Shown: positions 36,960 through 48,475, counted from the stretch's first letter. The stretch is DNA of 64,000 nt from Sepiola atlantica (GCA_963556195.1 OY744520.1:5031632-5095631); one strand, 5' to 3'. Notes: generated from the sequence alone by a model not told the origin. Numbers and translations: made by a program.

Positions 36960-37395
36960 TATCTATCAATCTATCTATCTGAATGTGGAGAACTGGGAGA
37001 GGATGCCTCTGGAGCGATCTGTCTGGCGCAAGTGTATATATGATGCAAGTGGCAAATTTGAGGCAAAGCGTATAGAGTACTCCATTTTTAAACGTACTTC
37101 GCTGAGGCAATCAGTGCTAAACGTCCCATCCACATTTCAACCTTATCATGTGTGTAGTTTATGTACCAGAGTCTGTCAGTCAAGAGCTGTTCTACTTAGT
37201 CACATGAGATCGCATGGTAGGAGCCTACAAAACGAGTGTCAAACAGGAGTTTTATATAGCTACATACAAACGGAAACCAGTGGCCTTGTGTGTCATATCT
37301 GCAGCAAGACTTGTAAAAATAAGTCTGGCCTACTAAGCCATCTACATGCCCACAACCGATCATTGCAATTCTGTAGAGATGGTCTTCTTCTGTAA
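36960..37395 (+). pseudogene. LINE ORF2 C-terminal fragment with two C2H2 fingers
   Basis: An intact 136-codon frame (36985-37395). It starts with WERMPLERSVWRKCIYDASG, like the WE..A.DR..WR linker that precedes the zinc finger at the C-terminus of some molluscan LINEs. Two classical fingers follow: C57-X2-C60-X12-H73-X3-H77 (CSLCTRVCQSRAVLLSHMRSH) and C103-X2-C106-X12-H119-X3-H123. The fragment is embedded in (ATCT)n on both sides, which fits a LINE with a tetranucleotide 3' tail. A free-standing zinc-finger gene is less likely, because the linker before the fingers is LINE-like and no promoter or splice evidence is visible. Confidence 0.7.
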
Positions 37396-37408
37396 AGAAG
37401 TGACAATC

Positions 37409-37411
37409 ATA

Positions 37412-37447
<36 letters not shown>

Positions 37448-37485
37448 GCCTGTCTGTTTTCCATCTATCTATCTATCTATCTCTA

Positions 37486-37546
<61 letters not shown>
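37409..37546. repeat. (ATCT)n(CT)n(TA)n microsatellite
   Basis: Tetranucleotide tail of the LINE fragment passing into CT and TA runs. Confidence 0.95.
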
Positions 37547-37549
<3 letters not shown>

Positions 37550-38840
37550 ACTAGTATCACATATACACTCTAAAACTCTTTTTTTTTCGGACAAACATAT
37601 TTCAGATTTTATTTGTGTAGTTTTAACATTTCTGTCTATGGAAATATGTGTATGTCTGCATAGATGTATATATGTGTAAACGATAATTTCTCTATGTGTT
37701 TTAGTAGATGTATTTTGTATTGTAATGAAGGAAGTCAAATTTTCGATAACTAAAAAGTCGTGTTTTGAGAACTAATGCCAAATTTGTGACAAAAACGGGG
37801 CGAATGTCCTATTGATAGGACTTAAACTTACACGGTAGCACTGGGTTTCCCATCATGATAGGTCTGAATATACTACAGCATCACAAAGGAGTCACTATGC
37901 TTGACGATTTTCTACACAAATATTTAAACATAAGACCCTAAACCGTTGAAATATTGAGCCTTTTGTGCTGCCATAGTTTACACAATATTGCGATACTTAT
38001 TCAGGTAATGAGTAAAGTTTTAAATAAAAAATAATATTAGCTATTTTAGCACTTGTAACAATAACAAGTAATCTCTAAATTATTCGATATTTGCTTGACT
38101 TAGATGCTTAGTACTGATTGCATCAAAATTCGCAATTTCGATTAGTTGCTTATATTAGACTTTATCAAAAATGTAACAATCTCTCTGAGAGCCGTGCCCC
38201 TGTAGCTAAAACCTATACAAGCAACTGCATTTGATCCTTACAGATGGACAGCCAGCAAACAAGCAAAGTTGCTTAACGGATCTCTGTAACTCTGAACACT
38301 ACCACACTTCTTGGACTGAAAACTGGCGTCGCCTTTAGCCTCTGGCTACTGGCATCCACTGCACTATGACATAATATCTAAAGTTGACGATATATTTCCA
38401 TGTGTGCTACCTCTTAAATATAAGGACATCTTGTCAGTCATAGATTTACTTACTTCTAAATAATGCAAAGCTTACGAACACACTCAAAACTCTAATATAC
38501 GTACGTACGGTAATAATAACGTTTTCCTCGTCAATGTTTATGGACTCATAATACCATTTTTCGCGTCTCGACCTTTGGGGTGTTAACATATCACTTTCAA
38601 CGTCAGGACACATGAATATTTGATAACATATTTCTTAAATCAGTTTCTTTTGCTTCTTACACAAACACGTGAAATAAAATGGATGAATTATGTTAGAATA
38701 GACTTTGTTTATAATTTACTTGTAAATAAATGTCTCTTTCTACAAACTATTTTAAAATACAAAGGCCCCTTTTTGGGGGACATGCGTATTGTAATGAAGC
38801 ATCGTTATTTGAACTCGTATTAAAATTGTCTTTTTGTTTT
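37547..38840. other. Upstream of the receptor exon; no gene recognised
   Basis: About 1.3 kb without readable coding sequence. If the acceptor at 38845 is used, this is the end of a 5' UTR intron; a first exon and promoter are not identifiable. Confidence 0.4.
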
Positions 38841-38875
38841 TATAGATTCCATCACTGAAACATCGGTAATTAAGG
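38841..38875 (+). promoter_or_regulatory. Likely 5' UTR splice acceptor and leader
   Basis: A T-rich tract TTTTTGTTTTTATAG ends at 38845, giving a 30-base leader before the ATG at 38876. The tract is typical of a 3' splice site, suggesting a separate upstream non-coding exon. Confidence 0.5.
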
Positions 38876-39863
38876 ATGGATACTCTGGAAAATTCGACTG
38901 AAGATCTTCTCTTCGAGCTGGAATCATCTGGAACCAGTATCAATTCTTCTAACTTGACCGGAATACGCCTGGTCCGGGATGAAGAATTGGCCAAAATAGA
39001 GATTGCGGTTCTTTCACTCCTATTCTTTCTGGCCCTCTTCGGGAATTCAGTCGTCCTCATTGTACTGAAATTAAAGCACACGACCCTCACCAGGATGCAA
39101 CTGTTGATCGTCTACCTCAGCGTGACGGACATCTCAGTGGCGCTCTTCCACATCCTACCCACCACCATTCACAAGGTATTCTTCTATTTTCCGAACAATG
39201 TGTCAGTCTGTCGGATCTACCAGTTCATCACGGTGCTCGAGCTCTATGCCTCATCGTTCGTTCTTATCATCACCGCACTTGATCGCTACATCTCGATTTG
39301 CCATCCGCTGGCCGCCCACATCTGGACTAATAAACGCGTGCATATGATGACAGCCGGGGCCTGGCTGTGTGCTCTGCTTTGCTCGACCCCTCAGTTCAAC
39401 GTAAGGCTGATGAAATACGGCGACGGTTACCACTGTAACCCGAACCTCTCAAGTCAGCTAGAAGTGCTGGCCTACAGTTGGTGGGCGTTCTGCTCGGTGT
39501 TTTTCGTGCCCCTTGTCCTGCTCATCTTCTTTTATGGACGAATCTGCTATGTAGTCTGGCAGAGCATGCGGGGAAGGGAATGCGTCCAGTCAATTAGTAA
39601 CACGTCGTCCCGCTACATTCGCAAGACGAATAAGTGCCGCATATCCTCACAGACTTCGGACAATCAGGTGAAGAAATACTCGAACATGCACGACAAAAAC
39701 GCGGTGAGAAACCCGAGGGCCATTTGCCAGGGCGTCTCGAAATCGAAAATTAAAACCATCAAACTGACATTTTCGGTGGTCGCTTGTTTTATTGCCTGTT
39801 ACACACCATTTTTTACCGCAATGTTGGCCGGAAGCTACAAATCGAATCTTATAGCAAAAGAAA
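38876..39863 (+). CDS. Vasopressin/oxytocin-type peptide GPCR, exon 1 (N-terminus to TM6)
   Basis: Rhodopsin-class receptor of the vasopressin/oxytocin (cephalotocin/octopressin) family; with exon 2 it makes 419 residues. N-glycosylation sequons N6, N23, N26. The segment before TM1, RDEELAKIEIAVL (34-46), matches the RNEELAKxEIAVL of vertebrate V1a-type receptors. TM1 has GN (N57), TM2 LSVTD (D85) and P95; C112 and C187 form the extracellular disulfide; DRY is at 136-138; TM4 W163 and TM5 P212 are present. TM6 carries KIKTIKLTF (291-299), typical of the family, then CYTPF (308-312) in place of CWTPF. The long third cytoplasmic loop is basic and Ser-rich. Coding GC is much higher than in the flanks. 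The reading frame stays open past 39863, but a consensus donor GTGAGT starts at 39864 and the read-through residues are not receptor-like. Expected to couple to Gq/calcium signalling by analogy; the exact paralog is not assigned. Confidence 0.92.
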
Positions 39864-39934
39864 GTGAGTATTTCCGGATTTCGTTTTTTTATCAATTATT
39901 TTTAATCATTTGTTCATTTTATTTGTTGTTATAA

Positions 39935-40239
39935 ATGAAATATGAGTTTTGAAATGTAAGAAGCCTTTCCTAAAAACAATTGGTAATATTTATTGCTATT
40001 TCATGAATCTTGAACGCTTGAAGAGACCTGGACAGAAACCTAATCGAACGAATCAACAGTGGTAGTTGCTTGACTCTGACTTATAATTGGGTTCCGAAGT
40101 TCTTTTTTATAATCAGGTACCACCAAAGATACTTCATTAGAGTGGTGTGATGGAGCCGAAGGGACTTGAATAGGGACAGATGAGTGTCAGCTACGTTCCA
40201 TCTGAAGGAAGTGTAGCACATATGATAATCAATTTATAA

Positions 40240-40241
<2 letters not shown>
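39935..40241. other. Intronic, nothing recognised
   Basis: No repeat family or coding signal seen. Confidence 0.4.
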
Positions 40242-40275
<34 letters not shown>

Positions 40276-40346
40276 GTATATATATATATACATATATGTA
40301 TAAATGTATATATATATACATATATAAAATATATATATATATATTA
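40242..40346. repeat. (TA)n / TATG microsatellite
   Basis: TA runs separated by AATGTA and CATATGTA units. Confidence 0.9.
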
Positions 40347-40689
40347 CAGAAGATCATAACAACATAGGTACAGTCAGTTTCACATGCAAAAAAGGGGAAC
40401 AGTACATTCCATGTGTATGTGTGTACGTCTGCCTATCTTCATGAGAAAATACGAAACAATTAAAATAAATGAATCAAACCTCCTCATCAGGGAAATCTAT
40501 AAAATGTTCCAAAGAGATAAGTAAATAACGTATTGGTAAAATGTTAAGTCAAAAATGTTGTTTACCTTTGAAATTTTATAAATATAGGATGTGATGCAAG
40601 ATCAATTGCTGACGTGATGATTGTAATATCGCATGGAATTTGTCAATCTCGCATTTGGACCTTTGTTTTTCAGATAATGGCTGTCGACA

Positions 40690-41690
40690 TATGAAAGGCA
40701 TTTATAACGTCTGGCAGAAGAGTTTGCTTTATAAACTTGCTATCTATGGAATATAAGGCAATGTTTTATTCATTTCTTTCTAATAGGTCTATAAAATTCG
40801 TTATTGTATCTGAAGCATATAATATCAACGTAGGAACTATTCTGGGCTAAACTCACCTTCTAATTTTCGTTAATGATCTTTCAAATAATATTTTGAGATC
40901 ATTTTTTATGTCTAAGCAGACGACACGACTGTCTATGGCAACACTTCAAAGAGCATTGATGATCACGATTTTGCTGATTCTCTCTCTTCCGACATGGAGC
41001 ATGTGGTGCAATAGGAAAGGGGGGGTTGTTTTTTACTTTCCACACTCATGTAACAAAGCTTTGTTCTTTTTCATCGCCAACTTTCAGATCCTTGGTTCGT
41101 TCTAGTTGAAATAAATGGCGCTTTCCTTGGGGAAGTTCGTCGTTTGGATAAGTATCTAGGGCGGAGTCGTACACCAGATTTAAACTGAAAGACTTATAAC
41201 CAATCTGCTGGTAAAGTAATTGTAAAGTATGGTTCGATCAATCTAACGCTCGAGAAAGTACTTGACCCCAGTTGCAATCCTTTATCCATATAAGAGTTAA
41301 ATATGTCCTAAGATGGAGTACTACTCCCGCATTTAGGGAGATGTCGCTCATCGTACTCTTTCTTGCCTAGACAGATTTTAAAATCGACTTCGCCATCAAG
41401 ATCGTTTCTGATCGCTATGGCAACTGCCTCACAGAAGAGACGTTGCTAGTCTGTCTCTGATCTATCGTTATTTCCATAAAACATGGTCGAATGAGCTTCA
41501 ATCTCTGGTTTCTTCTTGTAAATTAGTCACAGCATGTACTCATCTTATTGCCACAACAATAAATAACTTTCTTTTCTTGTTCCGTGTGTATAACATTAAA
41601 CGTAATTTCGGTGAACTGAGTTCCTTCCAAAAACTGTATATCTGTGAAATGTTTCCCAGTGGGTTACAACATGATTGTCTTCAAATACAA
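40690..41690 (+). pseudogene. Intronic LINE relic (CR1/Jockey-like RT)
   Basis: Plus-strand frames read VWQKSLLYKLAIYGI (about 40708-40755), then a SIKFVIVSEAYNINVGTILG block, then LIFVNDLSNNILRSF and DDTTVYG (about 40860-40940). This corresponds to RT motifs around the SxVxxGxPQGSxLGPxLFxxFINDL and ADDTT blocks; PQG and the start of ADD are damaged. Later frames read NFGELSSFQKLYICEMFPSG (about 41606-41660), the C-terminal block. Same broad type as the 9 kb, 31 kb and 62 kb fragments but a different subfamily. Heavily decayed. Confidence 0.7.
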
Positions 41691-41888
41691 TATCAATGAA
41701 TATTTGCTATACACCGTCCTCATAATTAATCACATTTTATTCATTACATTTATTATTCTCAATCTTCTCATAATATTCATCATAGTTTCTCTGATAATCT
41801 ATTAATCTAATTAGCTCTTATCCTCGAGTGGACTTAAACCGTGATAAATGGTGACTCGTTAAGAATTAAAATGATAACAACACACAGG

Positions 41889-42023
<135 letters not shown>

Positions 42024-42151
42024 AATAAGTAAGGTAAACATCCACAGAATAGTAATCCAAAGAATTTAAACCGGGCTGATAAAAAGTGCTCAATATCAAA
42101 TAGAGCTTTTATATATGATTATTTTGATTTACAAAGACATGTACACAGACA

Positions 42152-42338
42152 TGTACGAAATCTGCGACACTGACATGTCGATGTTATCGACCAACAGCTG
42201 TTATAAACTGAGATATCATCAGGAAAAGTTAAAATGCGATCTTAACCTTAGATCATAAAAAGAAAGAACTTGCCTGATGAGATTTCAGTTTACAACAGCT
42301 GTTGATCGATAACATTGACATGCCAGTGTTGCATATTT

Positions 42339-42345
<7 letters not shown>
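42152..42345. repeat. Inverted pair of a dispersed repeat (78-bp arms)
   Basis: Arms 42152-42229 and 42268-42345 are inverted copies with about 85-90 percent identity by eye. Shared blocks: GACATGTC(G/A)ATGTTATCGA, CAACAGCTGTT and CTCATCAGG/ATCATCAGG. Spacer 38 bp. A third copy is at 8125-8245. The right arm runs into (TA)n. Confidence 0.85.

Positions 42346-42416
<71 letters not shown>
42341..42416. repeat. (TA)n microsatellite
   Basis: About 38 TA units. Confidence 0.95.
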
Positions 42417-42417
<1 letters not shown>

Positions 42418-44111
42418 TTGCTGTCTAGTCAAACTGAACAGCTGGGGTACACTGAAACAGTCTATATAATATATAATTTTCAAGTGTAAAACATTTCTAA
42501 GTTAAATTGTTCATCGAAAACAAGGTGGTTGTTATCCTACTGGTGTCTTCTCTGTTTTAGGGTCCTCAACATGTTTCTTATTTTATGAAACTATTTAACT
42601 TTGAGGTAGCATGTAGATAGCATATAATGCTCCATGCGTACTAAGTTTATTTGAAAACAAATCTGCAGTTTCTGAGATAAAAGTTTCTGAGATGAAAGCG
42701 AAATTACATATGAATTGGCGTTGATATACTTTTAGAATGAAGTGGAAATGTTCAGTATGTAGTTGTTTATACGGGCTGATTGACTGGAAGATGATATGAA
42801 TGTCAATTACAAAATTAGATAGCTTTAGTGGTCAGACAAACTATGGGATATAGGGAATACTTGAAAGTATGTCAGGTGCTGCCAGAATTATAGCCCAGCG
42901 CGACGTAATATAATGTCCTGATAAATAGGAATGATAAATCCCCTGGTTCGCGGCTATCTAATTATTAACCATGTTAAATGATATTTTTATTAAGTTTGAT
43001 TTCATAACCACTGATTATTTTGGCATATGATAGGATACTATCTTGATCACTGAATATTAGCATAGTATTTTAGCATTATATCTCCGCTACGGAAGATCGG
43101 TCAGCGTGCTTTTGTGTCGCACATAGTCGATGGCAGATTGGGTTGTATTAACCGCGAAAAAAAATTATATGGTTCGATCTTTCAATTAGGCTTTTTTCTA
43201 GTTCAGAAAACATCGCGCATGAACCGTGTTATTAATTGCCCAGGGTTCACATATCCAAATCTCACCTTGGCTGGGGGGGGGGGGGGGGGGGTAGTGATTA
43301 TTTGTAAGCACCTATATTTAGAACGCCTGTTCGTTTTGAAATAAAAACCGGAAGAGAACCCGAGAGCTTATCCCATTCCTCTCACATGACGACACACTCG
43401 TGCACGACCTCTCACTCTACAACAACTCAATGTATAAAACCATGTCTGGTTGCACTCCAACCAAAAGCTTCTGAGTGTATTGCGAACAGATATAGACCCA
43501 GACGAGCATACGTGTCCTTTTATTCATATGAATAGAAAGAAACTTATCAAGGTTAAAAGAAAAGGCGAGATGATGAAACAAGCAATCGTTGGCTAATTGT
43601 ACCTAAAATGTCTGCCTTTATTGTGTTCATTTCACATCAATGTTAAATGAAATTTGTTTTGCTTGAAATATTTTTTTTTTCATTATTAAACATTTCCTAT
43701 TCTATGATTTCTTCTGGGAAGGGCATTAAATCCAGGCTATCATTTGTTTCAATATCTTGCAATTCCCTTCCTGGTTTACGAGGAACCGTACAACAGATTG
43801 TCATGGGAAAGTCTTCAACATTTCTTTTAATTATGTCTGCGGAAAGAATTATGAGATCTCCTCACAATGATCAATTATGTAAATCTTTCATGTTTTTAAT
43901 CATCAGAATATTTTCCACAAAAGAACACAGCGTGAGATTAGAATCTCTCGGGAAGCCCTAGTCGAGGAATTGAATGAAATCTGAAAACAGCTTGGTTGAA
44001 CAGTATCTTAACTAAATAATTGCATATCTATCGAATATAAGATTTCTAAAACACCTTAGATAATACCTTAAAGTATAATCAGATTATGAATGGCATAAGG
44101 ATACAATTAAG

Positions 44112-44117
<6 letters not shown>
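42417..44117. other. Intronic, no gene recognised
   Basis: Apart from the poly-G run at 43273, nothing recognisable; a 104-codon frame at 43647-43961 has no domain. Confidence 0.4.
43273..43291 (+). repeat. Poly-G run of 19
   Basis: Uninterrupted G tract in an AT-rich intron; G-quadruplex-capable in the transcript strand. A second, shorter G run (10) is at about 58824. Confidence 0.9.
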
Positions 44118-44159
<42 letters not shown>

Positions 44160-44665
44160 TAAATTTTTATTTATACAAACATTATTGTTTACATATGTGC
44201 ATACATGTTTCGGTTGTACTCTTCGCAGAAAGTCAACCTCTTCAGACCAGAGAAGACAGAGAAGTAAGATGAATTTGGAAAACTTTTCCTTTAAGTACAT
44301 CTTTTTATAATTTAGTATCGGGTTACATTCTTTACTTGTTAACTTTTGTAATTAGTGTCTATCTCTTTTATCATTTTTATTACCTGCCTTGTATTTCTTT
44401 ACTTTTTCTATTTTTTATTACTCACTTAGCTTGGGTTCCTTTTTTTCCATTTAACACTTCAAAATTTTTATTTATTTACATAGATTTTTAAGCATGAATA
44501 TCTGATCTCCATATAAAATACACACGTGCGCACAAATTAATAGATACACAAGTTAACAAACACAAATATATACACATATATACACATAAATACTTGTTAT
44601 TGAGCACTTTTTATAAACACTGTAGTTTCAACGGATTTACACCTACAGAAACTAATACAATACGT

Positions 44666-44709
<44 letters not shown>

Positions 44710-44959
44710 ATTTTATTCATAATATTGCTTGTTTTTCCAATTAAAAACTTCGATATATTCTAACTATTACATTTATTGTCTATTTATACATGATCAGTTG
44801 TTATATATTAGCAATAACCAAGATTTTACAGTGACAAGGTCAGTCTATACAGAAACAGAAAGTACGTGAAAAGACATATATTTTTCCTACATCTCTCTTT
44901 ATCTCTCTCTCTCTCTCTCTCTTTCTCTCTAATATATATACACATATATATACGGAGAA
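44118..44959. repeat. (TA)n tracts (44118-44156, 44669-44704) and (CT)n (44893-44930)
   Basis: Three simple-repeat runs; the sequence between them is AT-rich with no gene recognised. Confidence 0.85.
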
Positions 44960-45101
44960 TGAGAGGGGGATAGAGACATAGAAGGTTCAATCCGTAGCTT
45001 GTATATATGTGATCGTTTTCGATATACTCGAAACAAATTTATAAATATACAAATCAATATGCATTGATCTTTATTATAGATTGGAGAATATATATATATA
45101 T

Positions 45102-45886
45102 ATATTTATTTATTCTGGTACAGAAAAATTAGTACAACATTCGTACCGTCGGTTTCAAGCACGGAAGGTCTTACCCATCCGGCTCTCTTCAGCTTCTGTT
45201 GTCATCTGTTTTGGAAATGTGAGGTCACATGACACTCTTGTTGGGACGCGTTATTTGCTCAGTGTGTTGTGTGTGTTTGTTTAAATTTGAATTTAGTGTA
45301 ATAAGACCGTTGAGATTTAAAACACGGGAGAAGAAAGAGAATTCAAGATTAAAGGGAATAAAAAGGGAATAAAAAAGGGGGGTAAAAAATAAAAAAATAT
45401 ATATGAAAAAATATATATATATATATAAATAAATATAAAAAAACATATATATATAAAACCATTTCAATACTAAGAATAAAAGAATAAAAAAAGAAAAAGA
45501 GTATAAAAAGGTATAAAAAGAAAGAAAAAAAGGGGGTTAAAAAATATATATATATAGAGAATAAAATGTAGAGAATAAAAAAGAGCGAGAGAGAAAGAAA
45601 GAATAAAAATAGAAAGAATAAAAAGAATAAAAATATAATAAATAAAAGTATAAAAAAAATAAAAATAAATTGAAAATAAATTTAAAGATTAAAAATAATA
45701 ATAATAATAATAAAAAATAAAATTAAAAATTAAAAATTAAAAATTAAAGATTAAAAACAAAAATAATAAAAATAAAGAAAGGGTTTCTCTGAAATTCCCG
45801 TGAGCCAAATTATGAATTTGTATCATTAGCCGTTATATTTTTGGAGGTATGCGTTCTAAAAAACCGTTGATGTGTAAGAATCTTTT
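45102..45886 (-). mobile_element. Left 785-bp inverted repeat of the intronic PLE
   Basis: Reverse complement of 47691-48475 over its whole length with very few mismatches (for example GGAGGTATGCG here against GAAGGTATGCG in the other arm read in reverse). Contains unique sequence such as CGTACCGTCGGTTTCAAGCA, an A-rich low-complexity middle (45360-45780) and an inner end at ATGTGTAAGAATCTTTT. The coding part of the element starts within two bases of this inner end. Partial long terminal repeats in inverted orientation are a known feature of Penelope-like elements. Confidence 0.93.
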
Positions 45887-45887
45887 T

Positions 45888-47334
45888 AAACCTAAGTCTG
45901 TGGGGCAATACTAACTCAGTCCTAAATTGGTTCCATAACATACAAGATAAACACAGATGCAAATTCACACAATTAGATATAGTAGACTTCTACCCATCCA
46001 TTACAAAAGACACCCTAGATAAGGCCTTAACATTTGCACTTTCACACACAAACATCAGTCAACTAGAAAGGGACACAATACTGCAAGCAAGACAAACCCT
46101 TCTCTTCTTCGAGGGAAGGGCTTGGGTTTAAAAAATAAAACCCAGAGGACCCATTTGATGTTGCAATGGGGGCCTACGACAGTGCAGACATCTGTGACTT
46201 AGTCGGCTTGCTTATATTAAATACACTCCAAAATAAATTTCCAGACCATTTCTTTGGTCTCTATAGAGATGACGGACTTTGTCTGTCACGCAACCACAAC
46301 GGAAACACATGAGATAGATTTAGAAAAGAATTAACAAACACCTTCCATAATCTCGGCTTCAAAATTACCATTAAAACAAATTTAGACCAAGTAAACTTCC
46401 TAGATACCACACTGAACCTTAAAAACAATACACACAAACCTTTCCACAAACCCAATGAAACACTCCAATACATACACAAGGGATCCTGCCCCCCCCCACC
46501 ATCTTTAAAAATTTAATCAATAATATTAGCCAAAGAATCTCAAACCTCTCATCCAGTCCCGAAATTTTCAACCAAGCAGCACCATATTACAACAAAGCGC
46601 TCCGAGACAGCGGGTTCAGAGAAGAAATCTCATACACCCCCAACCGAGACCAACCACGGGGGACCCGCAATAGAAGGAGATCGGTGATCTGGTTTTCCCC
46701 ACCCTATTCGACCAATACCAAAACAAAGGTAGGCCAACTTTTCCTCAAGTTGCTTGACAAACACTTCCCACCCACAAATGAATTACACAAACTTTTTAAC
46801 AGAAATTCTGTTAAGGTCAGCTATTCCACTGCCCCTTCAATAAGAAAAAATATCTCTGCAGAACCCAAAACAATTACAAACGCAGGCTGCTCATGCCAAG
46901 ACAAAAACAACTGCCCCCTGGAGGGAAATTGCAAAATCAATTCAATCATTTATGAAGCAACCGTCACAGACCAGAATACCAGTAATGCAGAAAAATATAT
47001 TGGGATGACGAAGGGAAACTTCAAACAAAGGCTATATGCACACAGAAACTCCTTCAGATACAAAAACAAGGCTAATACGGCACTCGCGACCCGAATATGG
47101 CAGCTTAAAGAAGAAAACACACCCTTCACCATCAAATGGAAAATAATTGAGAGAAAACCATCCTTCTCTCCAGCCATAAACAGATGTCCTCTATGTGACG
47201 CTGAAAAATACCACATTTCAAAAGCCATCATCGATCCGAATACAGCCTGTTTAAATGTCCGCGATGAAATATTCAGGGGATGTGTCCACAAGAGACAAGC
47301 ATTGCTTATAAACTGGTCTGACCGATTCACATAA
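45888..47334 (+). pseudogene. Penelope-like element, 5'-truncated RT + GIY-YIG endonuclease
   Basis: Reverse transcriptase and endonuclease ORF of a Penelope-like element. It starts abruptly in RT at NTNSVLNWFHNI; motif A is LDIVDFYPSI (about 45976-46005). A frameshift near 46131-46150 follows AWV. Then come DPFDVAMGAYDSADICDLVG (motif B region), GLYRDDGL (motif C, about 46255-46278), a TGA at 46310, and VNFLDTTLNL. A second frame shift lies at a C run near 46490. The C-terminus is intact from about 46500 to 47334. It contains a Cys cluster (CSCQDKNNCPLEGNC) and the GIY-YIG nuclease: IIYEATV, KYIGMTKGNFKQRLYAHRNS with catalytic-type Arg, and a late Glu-containing helix. Few lesions for its length, so a fairly young copy. 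Only distantly like the 0.4-2.5 kb PLE. Confidence 0.9.
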
Positions 47335-47690
47335 TGTCTAACTACCCCCCCTCTACTAATATAAACACAATAAAAACGAACAAATACCTCATCAACCTAT
47401 ATCCACTTAAACTTCAAGAGCAAAAACTCCGACCTTCACAAAAATACAAAAATATTTAATTTAATTATCAGTCACTAGATTACTCTACAAATCCATTTAA
47501 ACAAACTATATCCACATAAATTCCAAGAGCAAAAACTTCGACTTTCACCAATATGCAAAAATATTTAATTTTTTATCAACCACTAGATTAATCTACAAAC
47601 CCATTTTAACAAACTCAAATATTTCATATTTCCATCTTAGTTACCTCCCTTAGAGCAGAATTTCTTCATTAAAATCACTCCAATCTGGGG
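47335..47690 (+). mobile_element. 3' untranslated spacer of the PLE
   Basis: Between the ORF stop and the right inverted repeat. It contains a near-duplicate of about 100 bp: CCACTTAAACTTCAAGAGCAAAAACTCCGA near 47403 and CCACATAAATTCCAAGAGCAAAAACTTCGA near 47511, each followed by CAAAAATATTTAATTT. Confidence 0.75.
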
Positions 47691-48475
47691 AAAAGATTCT
47701 TACACATCAACGGTTTTTTAGAACGCATACCTTCAAAAATATAACGGCTAATGATACAAATTCATAATTTGGCTCACGGGAATTTCAGAGAAACCCTTTC
47801 TTTATTTTTATTATTTTTGTTTTTAATCTTTAATTTTTAATTTTTAATTTTTAATTTTATTTTTTATTATTATTATTATTATTTTTAATCTTTAAATTTA
47901 TTTTCAATTTATTTTTATTTTTTTATACTTTTATTTATTATATTTTTATTCTTTTTATTCTTTCTATTTTTATTCTTTCTTTCTCTCTCGCTCTTTTTTA
48001 TTCTCTACATTTTATTCTCTATATATATATTTTTTTAACCCCCTTTTTTTCTTTCTTTTTATACCTTTTTATACTCTTTTTCTTTTTTTATTCTTTTATT
48101 CTTAGTATTGAAATGGTTTTATATATATATGTTTTTTTATATTTATTTATATATATATATATATATTTTTTCATATATATTTTTTTATTTTTTACCCCCC
48201 TTTTTTATTCCCTTTTTATTCCCTTTAATCTTGAATTCTCTTTCTTCTCCCGTGTTTTAAATCTCAACGGTCTTATTACACTAAATTCAAATTTAAACAA
48301 ACACACACAACACACTGAGCAAATAACGCGTCCCAACAAGAGTGTCATGTGACCTCACATTTCCAAAACAGATGACAACAGAAGCTGAAGAGAGCCGGAT
48401 GGGTAAGACCTTCCGTGCTTGAAACCGACGGTACGAATGTTGTACTAATTTTTCTGTACCAGAATAAATAAATAT
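47691..48475 (+). mobile_element. Right 785-bp inverted repeat of the intronic PLE
   Basis: Same length as the left arm and its reverse complement. It starts AAAAGATTCTTACACATCAA, has a T-rich middle and ends at ACCAGAATAAATAAATAT. Being downstream of the ORF in sense orientation, this arm is probably the element's own 3' repeat, and the left arm the inverted copy made at insertion. Confidence 0.93.

Noticed and set aside
36985..37395. Free-standing zinc-finger transcription factor gene
   Set aside because: The segment before the fingers resembles the linker at the C-terminus of LINE ORF2 and both sides are tetranucleotide repeats, typical of a LINE tail.
39864..39934. Exon 1 reading frame continuing 23 codons past the donor
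   Set aside because: The residues after Ser330 are not receptor-like and would leave the protein without TM7; the consensus GTGAGT and matching exon 2 argue for splicing.
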